NCBI GenBank assembly: GCA_947311255.1
Contig: CAMZKL010000040.1
Location: 95,135 to 159,134, forward strand
Length of the DNA stretch: 64,000 bases
Direction: 5' to 3'
Origin: an uncultured Chlorobiota bacterium
Lineage (GTDB): Bacteria > Bacteroidota > Bacteroidia > Bacteroidales > JAADGE01
Shown: positions 16,712 through 24,945 of the stretch, piece after piece
Layout of the letters: each line of letters begins with the position of its first letter
How positions within the stretch are numbered: the stretch's first letter is position 1
The notes under the pieces: generated by a model
The model's input: the letters and a program-made list of their open reading frames with translations, nothing else
What the model was told of the DNA's origin: nothing
Databases searched by the model: none
Translations under genes and position numbers: made by a program

Positions 16712-19567
16712 TTAAAAAGGAATACTAAACATAATAAATTCCGGGACAATTGAACCATCAGGAAGGTATGAAACTCTTCCTCCAAGTTCTACTGGCTCAC
16801 CTAATCTTAGTAAATTAACTTGAAAGAATATTTCTAAACCAGCAGAAGAAAAGTCCTCTGTTTTATTATTCCCAAGATGATCTATACTTACATAATCGAA
16901 AAAGATATTTGCTCTTATTCTTTTAAAATAAACAAAAGGTCCTATATTAATATCCGGATGCCAAACCGGTAATGAATAATTAATACTTGCACTTGATAGT
17001 TTGTCAAAAGCATAATAAGTATGACCTCTTGGAAAAGATTGTGGACTTGAAAACCAATAATAATTATTTACATTAAAATCTTTATCTGAACGTTGCTGCT
17101 CGTATCCTGCTTTAAGATTTATAGAGTGATGTTTAAAAAATCCGGGAAGATAAACAGATACAATTGCCGAAATCTGACTTCCAAAAATATTTATATTTTG
17201 AGGTGTATGTTGATAAACTCCATAAAAAAAATATCCAAGCCTAGGGTTGACATCTTGTGTTGCTTGTTTTCTAAAAGAATACAAACTCCCTGAATATGAG
17301 AGAGTTGAAAAGTTACCACTAGCTGACTCAGTTATACTTCTAATATTTTTATTTGTCCGCTGTATAAATGAATAAGATGTTTTTAATGTAGCTCCTTTTG
17401 TATAAATTCCTTTACTAAAATTTAACGGTATTGAAACTCCAAGTTTCGAATACATTTCTTCCCAATCATCCGGAACATAAACAAATTTATTATTTGCAAC
17501 ATCATATAGTTTGTAATTCAAATGTCGTTGTGCCCATCCTCCTGTTATTGATAACTCAGGATAAAATCTTTTAAAAATTGCAGTTATATTTGAACTTACT
17601 GTTCCTTCATTTATGTTATAAGTTGCTCCTGCTTTTCCAAAAACAGTATTCAAAATATTTGCTGAAAGAATTTCAATTCCAACTTCTGGTTTATATGCTG
17701 TAACTTCATCCGGATAATTCAAACTTAATCCCCATGAATGAATGTTTATTGCGTGTTTGTACTTTTTATACTTTGTTACTTCAAATTCTTTTTGAGGAAT
17801 TAAATTGGGTGTTAAAACGTTTTTACTTTGCTCTTGTTTTTGAAGTGTTTTTGCAATATAGTTTTTTGATTTTTTAACAGATGAAATTGGTTTCCATTCT
17901 TTTTCTGTTAATTCAATTTCTGCTATATCGTAACCATCAATAGAATAATCAATAAACATCATTTTATTATCTTTAACTTTTGGATTGTATGCTCCAAATT
18001 TACGAGATGTAATTTTATACTTATCTTTCGTTTTAATATTAATTGCATAAATATTACCTATTCCGCTCAAATTTGAGTTGAAAATTATATAATTTTTATA
18101 AAAAACAGGGCGACCAACATTTTCAAAGGAACGTTTTGTTAGGTCTGATCTTTTATCATTTTCAACATTAATAATTGTTAGAACTGTTCCTGTTTCATTA
18201 CTTTTAGTAAAAACAACTCTTTGATTATCAACATCCCAAGAAGGAGTTCTAAAAAAATCATTATTTTTTGCAGGAAAACGTTTTATTTCATTTCCTGTAT
18301 CACTATTTAAAATAACCAATGCAGATTTCATTTCTGTTGTGTATTCAACTGTTGCAATTTTTTTACCATCAGGAGAAAGTGCAGGAGCGAAAAATTTTTG
18401 TTTTTTTGTCAATCTTTTTTCTTCTTTTGTTCTATAATCAAAACAAACAATATCAGAATAATCTTTTAGTTGAAAACGCAAATCAGGATATGTTCTTGCC
18501 CACACAACCTTTCCTTTTGCAGTTGAAACAATTCCTGCATCAGTAGCTAAAAGTTTTTCTTCTTTTCCGTTTTTATCAAGAATATAAAAACTTGTCAAAT
18601 CACTTTTCATACTACTTTTCTTAACTAAGATATGATTATTTTCAATATAATTTGGCTCTGTATATTTAGTCCAAGATTTCTTTTTTGTATTATTTAAAAT
18701 TTTAGCATCAGTAAAAGTATTTTTTTCAGATTGAGTAGTCCAAATAGAATCGTAATAGTGCATTGCTTCTTTGTAAAGTTTTCTTTCATTAAGTCCAGTA
18801 TGATGTTTTAGTGCCATTGAAAACGCAAATGGCCAGAAAGAGAATTTAGATGAGCTTTCTAGCGTTTTATCAAAAATATCTGCACCGTATTTTGTTCTAG
18901 CATAGGAAGTTAATATCCAACCTAGTTTGTAATGGTTAGGATAAAATGTTTTATATGAGCCAAGTTTTGCTTTATCGTAAGATATTCTTTTGTTATTTTG
19001 CAATATTGTTCTTATTCCCATATTAAATTGAGGGATTCTACCTCTTCCGCTTTCTGTTAATGCTGTTTCCATTGCAACAGCATCTCCTTCAAAAAACCAA
19101 TATGGATACGAATATTGCCCTATTAATGTTCCTGTTTGCCCAAGAAGAATACTTAAAAATTTAGTAAAATATTTATTACTTTTAGAATATTGAACTGCGT
19201 GCCTAAACTCGTGTGAACCAAGAGTATAAAACCAATCCTCAGTTCCTAAATCAGCTGCATATTGAGATGGTGTTATAAACCATGCAGAACGATATGGTCG
19301 TAATCCTACAAAACCATTAGAAATTGTTGATTGATTATATAACAAAATCGGAAGTTTTTTTGGTTTTCCTTTTAAAGTTTTTGTTTCAAATTCATACAAA
19401 TAATCAATAAGGTTTGCAGATTTTGTTGCTTGTTTTTCCAGTCCTTTTTCAAAAACTATTTTAGTATGTTTTGAATTTATTTCCATCCATTTTATATTGC
19501 AAGGGTTTTGTTGAGCATATATAAAAAATGGTAAAAACATTGCTAAGAATAATAATTTTGTTTTCAT
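16712..19567 (-). CDS. Large surface protein: peptidase MA-like domain, TolB/PD40 beta-propeller and C-terminal beta-barrel
   Basis: 951 aa with a signal peptide ending FIYAQQ. Residues ~110-190 carry a gluzincin-like zinc site: HEFRH (HExxH) followed ~50 residues later by YWFFEGDAVAMET, where the Glu would be the third ligand. The middle (~300-600) has repeated PD40/TolB-type blades such as FFAPALSPDGKKIATVE, FRTPSWDVDNQRVVFTKS and GRPVFYKNYIIFNSN. The last ~300 residues look like a BamA/surface-antigen beta-barrel ending in an aromatic residue (EFIMFSIPF). It is probably an outer-membrane-anchored protein with its propeller and peptidase-like domain in the periplasm or at the surface. Whether it is proteolytic is unknown. 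It is the third gene of an aroC-GNAT operon (18-bp gap). Confidence 0.82.
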   Translation of the reverse strand: MKTKLLFLAMFLPFFIYAQQNPCNIKWMEINSKHTKIVFEKGLEKQATKSANLIDYLYEFETKTLKGKPKKLPILLYNQSTISNGFVGLRPYRSAWFITPSQYAADLGTEDWFYTLGSHEFRHAVQYSKSNKYFTKFLSILLGQTGTLIGQYSYPYWFFEGDAVAMETALTESGRGRIPQFNMGIRTILQNNKRISYDKAKLGSYKTFYPNHYKLGWILTSYARTKYGADIFDKTLESSSKFSFWPFAFSMALKHHTGLNERKLYKEAMHYYDSIWTTQSEKNTFTDAKILNNTKKKSWTKYTEPNYIENNHILVKKSSMKSDLTSFYILDKNGKEEKLLATDAGIVSTAKGKVVWARTYPDLRFQLKDYSDIVCFDYRTKEEKRLTKKQKFFAPALSPDGKKIATVEYTTEMKSALVILNSDTGNEIKRFPAKNNDFFRTPSWDVDNQRVVFTKSNETGTVLTIINVENDKRSDLTKRSFENVGRPVFYKNYIIFNSNLSGIGNIYAINIKTKDKYKITSRKFGAYNPKVKDNKMMFIDYSIDGYDIAEIELTEKEWKPISSVKKSKNYIAKTLQKQEQSKNVLTPNLIPQKEFEVTKYKKYKHAINIHSWGLSLNYPDEVTAYKPEVGIEILSANILNTVFGKAGATYNINEGTVSSNITAIFKRFYPELSITGGWAQRHLNYKLYDVANNKFVYVPDDWEEMYSKLGVSIPLNFSKGIYTKGATLKTSYSFIQRTNKNIRSITESASGNFSTLSYSGSLYSFRKQATQDVNPRLGYFFYGVYQHTPQNINIFGSQISAIVSVYLPGFFKHHSINLKAGYEQQRSDKDFNVNNYYWFSSPQSFPRGHTYYAFDKLSSASINYSLPVWHPDINIGPFVYFKRIRANIFFDYVSIDHLGNNKTEDFSSAGLEIFFQVNLLRLGEPVELGGRVSYLPDGSIVPEFIMFSIPF

Positions 19568-19585
19568 TTTTATGTTTTTTGTAAG

Positions 19586-20035
19586 TTATAATTTCATATC
19601 TTCAAATAAAAGATAATGGTTACTTTGCATTCCAATTTTTGAGTAAACTTTTTGTGCAATAAGATTAGTTTTATCAACATATAATCTAATTCCTGAAAAA
19701 TCTAAACTTTCAGAAACAATTTTTTTTATTTCAGAATACATCAGTTTAAAAACACCTTTTCCTCTGTATTCGGGCAATACATATACTGATTGTATCCAAA
19801 TAATTTTATTATTTCGCCAGTCGCTCCATTCGTAAGTAATTAACAAAGATGCTATTACTTTTCCATCATCCTCAACAATATAATATTTGCCTTTCTCAAA
19901 TTTTTTAAAAACTGCTTTAACACCTTTCAAAACTGTTTCAATATCCAAGTTAAAATTTTCAGTTTCAAGAGCCATTTTTTTCTGAAATCCAGCAATTATT
20001 TTATATTCTGATTTTATTGCTTCTCTAAAAATCAT
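19586..20035 (-). CDS. GNAT family N-acetyltransferase
   Basis: A 149-aa single-domain acetyl-CoA-dependent acetyltransferase. The central strand IIWIQSVYVLPEYRGKGVFKLMYSEI contains the RGKGV pyrophosphate loop of GNAT motif A, and IRLYVDKTNLIAQKVYSKIGMQ is motif B. The substrate is unknown. Its ATG overlaps the aroC stop by four bases, so it is translationally coupled to aroC; this need not imply a role in aromatic biosynthesis. Confidence 0.9.
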   Translation of the reverse strand: MIFREAIKSEYKIIAGFQKKMALETENFNLDIETVLKGVKAVFKKFEKGKYYIVEDDGKVIASLLITYEWSDWRNNKIIWIQSVYVLPEYRGKGVFKLMYSEIKKIVSESLDFSGIRLYVDKTNLIAQKVYSKIGMQSNHYLLFEDMKL

Positions 20036-21012
20036 TTTCTTTTACATTTATTTAATAAAACAAAATCTGCGAGAGTACAAGCAGAAAGTGCTTCAACAAT
20101 TACAGGAATTCTAAGTGCAATACAAGCATCATGCCTACCCTTAATTTCTAATTTTTCAATTTTTTTTGTCTTAAAATTAAAAGTCTCTTGAGGCAATGAA
20201 ATACTTGAAGTAGGTTTAACAGCAATTCTAAAAACTATGTTATTACCATTTGTAATTCCTCCATTTATACCGGCAGCATAGTTCGTTTGTGTTTCTCCTT
20301 TATCGTTTACAATCAAGTCATTATGTTCTTTCCCTTTCATCTTTGCCGCTTCAAATCCACTGCCAAATTCAATTGCTTTAATTCCTGGTATAGAAAACAT
20401 TGCTGAGCTTAAAACAGATTCAACAGAGTTAAAAAATGGTTCTCCTAATCCAATAGGCAAGTTTGATATTTGACATTCTATTACTCCTCCAATAGAATTT
20501 TTCTCTATAATTGCTTTTTCAACAGCTTTTGAAATATTATTGTTTCCTCCTGCTTCAATTAATTTTGCGTGGATATTTATCTCTGGAATTATTTTTTTTG
20601 CAATCACACCGGCTGCTACAAGTCCAACCGTTATCCTTCCTGAGAAATGACCTCCTCCCCTATCATCATTGTATGACTTAAACTTTTTATCAGCAACAAA
20701 ATCTGAATGCCCGGGTCTTGGATGAGCTCTAAAATTATAATCTTTTGACCTAGTATCTAAATTATTAAAAATAATAGAAATTGGTGCACCCGTCGTAAAT
20801 CCATTATATATTCCACTCATAATCAGCGGATTATCATCTTCTTTCCGAGAGGTTGTTCCTTTTGCTCCGCTTTTGCGTCTTAATAAATCTTTCCTAAAAT
20901 CTTTATCTATAAATGAGATTCCGGAAGGGCAACCATCAATTAAAACACCGGCAGACTTTCCATGAGATTCACCAAAAATTTGGATTTTAAAGATTCTTCC
21001 AAAAGAATTCAT
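20032..21012 (-). CDS. aroC: Chorismate synthase
   Basis: This enzyme converts EPSP to chorismate using reduced FMN, the last step of the shikimate pathway. Signature motifs are intact: FGESHGKSAGVLIDGCP, RRKSGAKGTTSRKEDD, RAHPRPGHSDF, DDRGGGHFSGRITVG, GINGGITNGN, KPTSSI, and GRHDACIALRIPVIVEA. At 326 aa it is shorter than the usual ~355; the C-terminus stops soon after VEALSACTLADF, lacking part of the usual terminal helix. It heads an operon with the GNAT and the large surface protein. aroE is also in this window, at 29.2 kb. Confidence 0.96.
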   Translation of the reverse strand: MNSFGRIFKIQIFGESHGKSAGVLIDGCPSGISFIDKDFRKDLLRRKSGAKGTTSRKEDDNPLIMSGIYNGFTTGAPISIIFNNLDTRSKDYNFRAHPRPGHSDFVADKKFKSYNDDRGGGHFSGRITVGLVAAGVIAKKIIPEINIHAKLIEAGGNNNISKAVEKAIIEKNSIGGVIECQISNLPIGLGEPFFNSVESVLSSAMFSIPGIKAIEFGSGFEAAKMKGKEHNDLIVNDKGETQTNYAAGINGGITNGNNIVFRIAVKPTSSISLPQETFNFKTKKIEKLEIKGRHDACIALRIPVIVEALSACTLADFVLLNKCKRK

Positions 21013-21038
21013 GTTAAATATTTTATTTATTCTGATGC

Positions 21039-21046
21039 CAAAGTTA
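21039..21046 (-). promoter_or_regulatory. Predicted -7 element (TAACTTTG) for aroC
   Basis: Exact TAnnTTTG match, 26 bases before the aroC ATG. The rest of the ~400-bp divergent gap (21047-21338) is AT-rich with nothing else I can support. Confidence 0.45.
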
Positions 21047-21338
21047 ATATAAAAATTATGGTTTTACTGACTTTATAGTGAGTAATTATTTGTTATGTAT
21101 TCTAAAACTGTATAAGAAGTAAATATTGTAAATATTAAATTTATATAAATATTCAATGAAATAGCAATTTTACTAACCACATTAATTAACTGTATATGAA
21201 ACAATTAAAACAATAATCACAAATATCTATTTTCAATATGATATCGTAATTTAGTTGCTTAGTTTGAAAAAATAAATAATATATTATTTAAAACCTTCAA
21301 TTTATCTAGTAAATTTATTGTATTAATAAAATTATGAA

Positions 21339-21367
21339 TTGATTTGTCAATTTTTTTTCTACTTTTG
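21339..21367 (+). promoter_or_regulatory. Predicted promoter (TTG-N18-TACTTTTG) for the Imm53-like gene
   Basis: An exact -7 octamer ends 43 bases before the ATG, with a TTG 18 bases upstream as a possible -33 box. The spacing is one short of the usual 19-21. Confidence 0.45.
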
Positions 21368-21410
21368 AGTAGATTTTTTTAAAAAAATTCAATCTTAAAA
21401 AACTTCAAAA

Positions 21411-22193
21411 ATGGAAAATTTTAAATGGTTTGATAAATGGTATTCTAAACATGTGATTGAACATCATAAAGAAAAAGCACATTTTAAAATTGAAAATTCC
21501 AAAGAAGATCATTCTTGGAAATTGACAGCTGACTTAACAGAAACAGAATACAAGCATATTAAATACATGAACGAAGCTAAAAAAATTTCAGATTATAATT
21601 ATTATAGAGTAGATGCAAAAGAAAAAAACTTTTATGCAGAAGGAGATTTTACAAAATTAGACTTTTTAATTGGAAAATTCAGAGTTTATATTGGTGAAAT
21701 AGACCATGCTTCCTATGGAAATGATTTTTTCTTAAACCCCGATATTCAAAAATATATTTTTGAAGATGAAAAAAATTCCAAAATATACTTGCACTACACA
21801 TCTGAAAAAGATGTTGTTGAAAAGATTTCTAAAAATGGATTTGAATTTTTAGCTTTTGACAAAACTACGACTCCTGCTAATAATAACCCTATTGACATAA
21901 GCTATAACCATATGATAAGAAAACCTTACGGAAAATTTATTGTGGTTATTTCCATTAGTAAAAAGATTTTTAATAAATATTCATCTTTAATTAATAAATC
22001 CCAAAAGAAAGATTTAAAAGTAGAAGAAGTACTATCAGAAAAAGCTCCTTATAAAGTTGATTTTGGAGAAAATGTTTTTACTCTGCACCATAAATTTGTA
22101 AAAGGTTTCATAAATTATTCAACAGGTGAAATTTTCAAAAATACTGATTTTGACAGGAATTATGATAAAGTTCAATTTGAAGAACAGATATAA
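21411..22193 (+). CDS. Imm53-like domain protein with a possible ADP-ribosyltransferase-like C-terminal half
   Basis: 260 aa, no signal peptide or membrane helix. Residues ~1-105 (FKWFDKWYSKH, SWKLTADLTETEY, FYAEGDFTKLDFLIGKFRVYIGE) resemble the Imm53 immunity-protein family, whose members protect against contact-dependent or polymorphic toxins. From residue ~120 a different module begins, KIYLHYTSEKDVVEKISKNGFEF followed by GKFIVVISISKKI. The Y-H-Y-T-S strand and following helix recall ART-fold (YHYTS/RES-like) enzymes, but catalytic residues cannot be confirmed. No toxin gene is adjacent. The domain assignments come from pattern recognition only. The gene is monocistronic-looking, with its own promoter. 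Confidence 0.5.
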   Translation: MENFKWFDKWYSKHVIEHHKEKAHFKIENSKEDHSWKLTADLTETEYKHIKYMNEAKKISDYNYYRVDAKEKNFYAEGDFTKLDFLIGKFRVYIGEIDHASYGNDFFLNPDIQKYIFEDEKNSKIYLHYTSEKDVVEKISKNGFEFLAFDKTTTPANNNPIDISYNHMIRKPYGKFIVVISISKKIFNKYSSLINKSQKKDLKVEEVLSEKAPYKVDFGENVFTLHHKFVKGFINYSTGEIFKNTDFDRNYDKVQFEEQI

Positions 22194-22229
22194 ACACACA
22201 AATAATTTACTTAATATCAATTAATTAGA

Positions 22230-22369
22230 AAACTTTAAACACATGGACACTCATTCTAAATGCTTAATAACCAAGCAAATGACTAAAAATAAGTTTTCCC
22301 CTTGCATATTTAATAAATACAAATTAACTATTAAGTTTATACTTTTAAACTTTTAACTTTTTTAGACAC
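22230..22369 (+). repeat. Diverged upstream copy (C) of the leader repeat
   Basis: This stretch ends TTTTTTAGACAC exactly where copy B begins. It shares short blocks with copies A and B (AAATAAGT, TTGCATA, AATAAATACAAA) in the same order. The similarity is weak inside and strong at the end, so I call it a probable decayed tandem copy. Confidence 0.4.
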
Positions 22370-22540
22370 ATGAAACACCCACGACAAATATTTTGGCACC
22401 CAAGGACATGACTATATCCCTGCATACAAATTACTTGCAGAAGAAAGCAAGTGTTCCTATGTGCAGAACAACACAATTATTATAAATACAGGTGAGCAAG
22501 CAACTTATTCAACATAAGCTAATTAAAAAAATTTAGACAC
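22370..22540 (+). repeat. 171-bp leader repeat, copy B (before the TPM-domain gene)
   Basis: Starts ATGAAACACCC and ends TTTAGACAC immediately before the ATG of the 207-aa gene, which itself begins ATGAAAC. It is homologous over its whole length to copy A at 11263-11433 (minus strand). In one frame both copies read ...THDK.F.TQGHDY...KCS.VQ...TIIINT, which may be a coding relic. Confidence 0.75.
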
Positions 22541-23164
22541 ATGAAACGTTTCAACGAAGATTTCAAATCAAAATTATACGACACAATTGAGGACATAGAA
22601 AACAATTCACTTGTTGAAATTGTTGCAATAATCAAATCTAAATCAGGAATATACAGAGATGTTTCGCTATGGTTTGCAATAGCTGTTATGTTTGTAGCAT
22701 CTAGTTTTTTCATGTTCTCTCCAATAATATTTGATGTTTATATGATATATGTTTTTTCATTTTTAATATTTATTCTGGCTTATTTATTTTCTGAATTTTT
22801 TAAAAAATTAAAACGTCTTTTTATTAAAGATAAAAGAATGACCCGAAATATTGACATTTATGCAAGAGCTATTTTCCAAAAAGGAGGAATAAGATTTACA
22901 CAAGAAAAAATAGGTGTTTTAATATATGTTTCACTATTTGAAAAAAAAATTAAACTAATTGGAGACAGAGGAGCATTTACACTTGTTCCAAATGAATTGT
23001 GGAGAGAAATGAAAAAAGATTTTAACTCAATTTTTGATAAAGATGATGTTCCTGCTGCATTTATAAAAGAACTGCAAAAAACAAAAGAAATTTTTGCAGA
23101 ATTCATTTTACCTATTGAAAATGACATTAATGAACTCCCTGATGATTTAGAAGTTGAATTGTAA
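22541..23164 (+). CDS. Membrane protein with TPM-phosphatase-like (YgcG/Psb32) domain
   Basis: 207 aa. Two adjacent transmembrane helices lie at ~45-65 and ~70-92, followed by a basic linker and a C-terminal half with TPM-fold strands (RAIFQKGGIRFTQEKIGVLIYVSLFEKKIKLIGDRG). KIGVLIYVSLFEKKIKLIGD is the conserved TPM core. The N-terminal helix SKLYDTIEDIENNSLVEIVAII is also typical of TPM proteins. The function is unknown; related proteins act in membrane-protein maintenance. It is 46 bp upstream of the Tim44-like gene, and this pairing is common in Bacteroidetes, so they likely form an operon. Its leader is repeat copy B. Confidence 0.78.
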   Translation: MKRFNEDFKSKLYDTIEDIENNSLVEIVAIIKSKSGIYRDVSLWFAIAVMFVASSFFMFSPIIFDVYMIYVFSFLIFILAYLFSEFFKKLKRLFIKDKRMTRNIDIYARAIFQKGGIRFTQEKIGVLIYVSLFEKKIKLIGDRGAFTLVPNELWREMKKDFNSIFDKDDVPAAFIKELQKTKEIFAEFILPIENDINELPDDLEVEL

Positions 23165-23210
23165 ACAATAATAAATAATATATTTTCTTAACAAGCTAAG
23201 CTATTTTACA

Positions 23211-24728
23211 ATGCAAAATATTAAAAACAATAAAAAACTTACAATATTTATAATATTAACATCAATATTAACCATCCTATTTTTTTTAAGTCCTTTGGGA
23301 ATTGAACTTGCAAATGCAAGGCCAGGTGGCGGACATTCTTATTCCGGAGGAGGAAGCTCATCAAATGGTGGTGGTGGCGGTGGAGATATTGGATTTCTTA
23401 TTTATTTAATATTTACAAAATTACCTCCTCAGGTTTCAATTCCTTTAGTTATAGGAATAATTGTTTTCAGAATAATAATTATGAAACGAAGAGAAAGAGA
23501 AAGCAAGACAATTATTTCAAGTCCTGGTGTTCATGCAATTATGAACAGAAGTGAAGAAAATGAAAGAGAAATTGCTAGATTGAAATCTTACGATCCTAAT
23601 TTTTCTAAAGTCCTTTTTCTTGACTTTGTATCATCTATTTACAACAAATTTTATACTTGGTACGGAACAAAAGATTTCAAAAATCTTTCTCCTTTTTTTA
23701 GTAATACAGAGATACAATCTTCAATACACCTTCTAAACAAAAGGACTGTAAATGAGATAGTTATAGGAAGTATAAAAATTAGCGAAATAAATAACTTAGA
23801 AACTGTAACAGGAATATCTGTCGATATTGAGGCAAATTACACTATAAATATACAAGAAAAAAAAACAAGATATAGAGTAGTTGAAAGATGGTATTTTAAC
23901 CGAAAAGCAGGAATTTTATCTTCTGAACCTGAAAAAATGCGAAAATTATCCTGCCCTAATTGTGGAGCTCCTGGCAACTTCACAGACAAAGGAGAATGCC
24001 AAAGCTGTGGAACTCAAATTAATAAAGGAGAAATGCAATGGTTCGTAAAAAAACATAAAATTTTAAAACAGGAAGTATTTATATCCGAAGGATTAGCTCA
24101 TTATGAGCAAGAAAGAGGGACAAACCTTCCAACAATCTTCCAAGCTAATTTTAGTGAAATTTCTGAACGTTTTGCACAAAAACACAATTTTGAATGGAAC
24201 TCATGGCGATTAAATTTTTCTTCTAATATTGCCACAAATTACTTTTTAAAAATATATGCAGCTTGGAGTACAAATAAATTAGAAGACGTTCGAAATTTAT
24301 TATCAGATAGAATTTATGAATCGTTTATGTTTTGGATTAACACATATAAAAAAGCTGGACTAACAAACAAATTAGAAGAAATTAAAATTTCAAACATACA
24401 GGCTGTAAGAATTGATATTGATAAATATTACGAATCAATTACTGTTAGAATTTTTGCATCAGCATTAGATTATGTTGAAGACAGTTCAGGAAATATCGAA
24501 GGGGGTTCAAAAAACAATGCACGTTTTTTTAGTGAATATTGGACTTTCATAAGAAGAAATGGGGTTGAAAAAGACACATATAATTTATCAACTTGTCCTA
24601 ATTGCGGTGCACCAGCAGACAAAATGGGACAGGCAGGCATTTGTGAATATTGCGATACTAAAATCAGCAATGGAGATTTTTCTTGGGTGCTTGCAATAAT
24701 TACTCAAGATGAAGTTTATGCTGGATAA
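23211..24728 (+). CDS. Tim44-like domain protein with two zinc ribbons
   Basis: 505 aa. An N-terminal membrane helix ends near ELANARPGGGHSYSGGG, followed by a Gly/Ser-rich tract typical of TPM/Tim44 partner proteins, then a second membrane helix (SIPLVIGIIVFRIIIM). Two Tim44-like domains follow, each beginning with an amphipathic segment (FVSSIYNKFYTWYGTKDF; NYFLKIYAAWSTNKLEDV). Each is capped by a CxxC...CxxC zinc ribbon: CPNCGAP...CQSCGTQI at ~250 and CPNCGAPADKMG...CEYCDTKI near the C-terminus. It looks like an internal duplication. Tim44 folds bind membranes or lipids; the role here is not known. It follows the TPM gene and ends 2 bp before a palindromic repeat. Confidence 0.82.
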   Translation: MQNIKNNKKLTIFIILTSILTILFFLSPLGIELANARPGGGHSYSGGGSSSNGGGGGGDIGFLIYLIFTKLPPQVSIPLVIGIIVFRIIIMKRRERESKTIISSPGVHAIMNRSEENEREIARLKSYDPNFSKVLFLDFVSSIYNKFYTWYGTKDFKNLSPFFSNTEIQSSIHLLNKRTVNEIVIGSIKISEINNLETVTGISVDIEANYTINIQEKKTRYRVVERWYFNRKAGILSSEPEKMRKLSCPNCGAPGNFTDKGECQSCGTQINKGEMQWFVKKHKILKQEVFISEGLAHYEQERGTNLPTIFQANFSEISERFAQKHNFEWNSWRLNFSSNIATNYFLKIYAAWSTNKLEDVRNLLSDRIYESFMFWINTYKKAGLTNKLEEIKISNIQAVRIDIDKYYESITVRIFASALDYVEDSSGNIEGGSKNNARFFSEYWTFIRRNGVEKDTYNLSTCPNCGAPADKMGQAGICEYCDTKISNGDFSWVLAIITQDEVYAG

Positions 24729-24729
24729 A

Positions 24730-24766
24730 AACCCTGTTAGTGCTTTTTTTTAGCCTGACAGCGGTT
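24730..24766 (+). repeat. CTGTCAG/CTGACAG palindromic intergenic repeat, copy 1
   Basis: AACCCTGTTAGTGC, a T-run, then GCCTGACAGCGGTT: an imperfect hairpin directly after the Tim44-like stop codon. The same unit in the same sense orientation follows the HerA-like gene (51659-51694). It may act as a 3'-end stabiliser or terminator. The remaining gap to 24945 shows nothing else. Confidence 0.75.
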
Positions 24767-24945
24767 ATCAAGTAAAGAGTTTAAGAAAAATTTTATAAAT
24801 TTGAAAGATTAAAAAGTTTTAGTCTTAAAACTAAGACAAATTCAATTTTTAGCAACCTACTTATTGTCAAGTGATTACATTGTACAATATGTAAACTTTG
24901 TGCTTTTAATACAAACATACTATATTAATTATAAAAAATTAAAAG

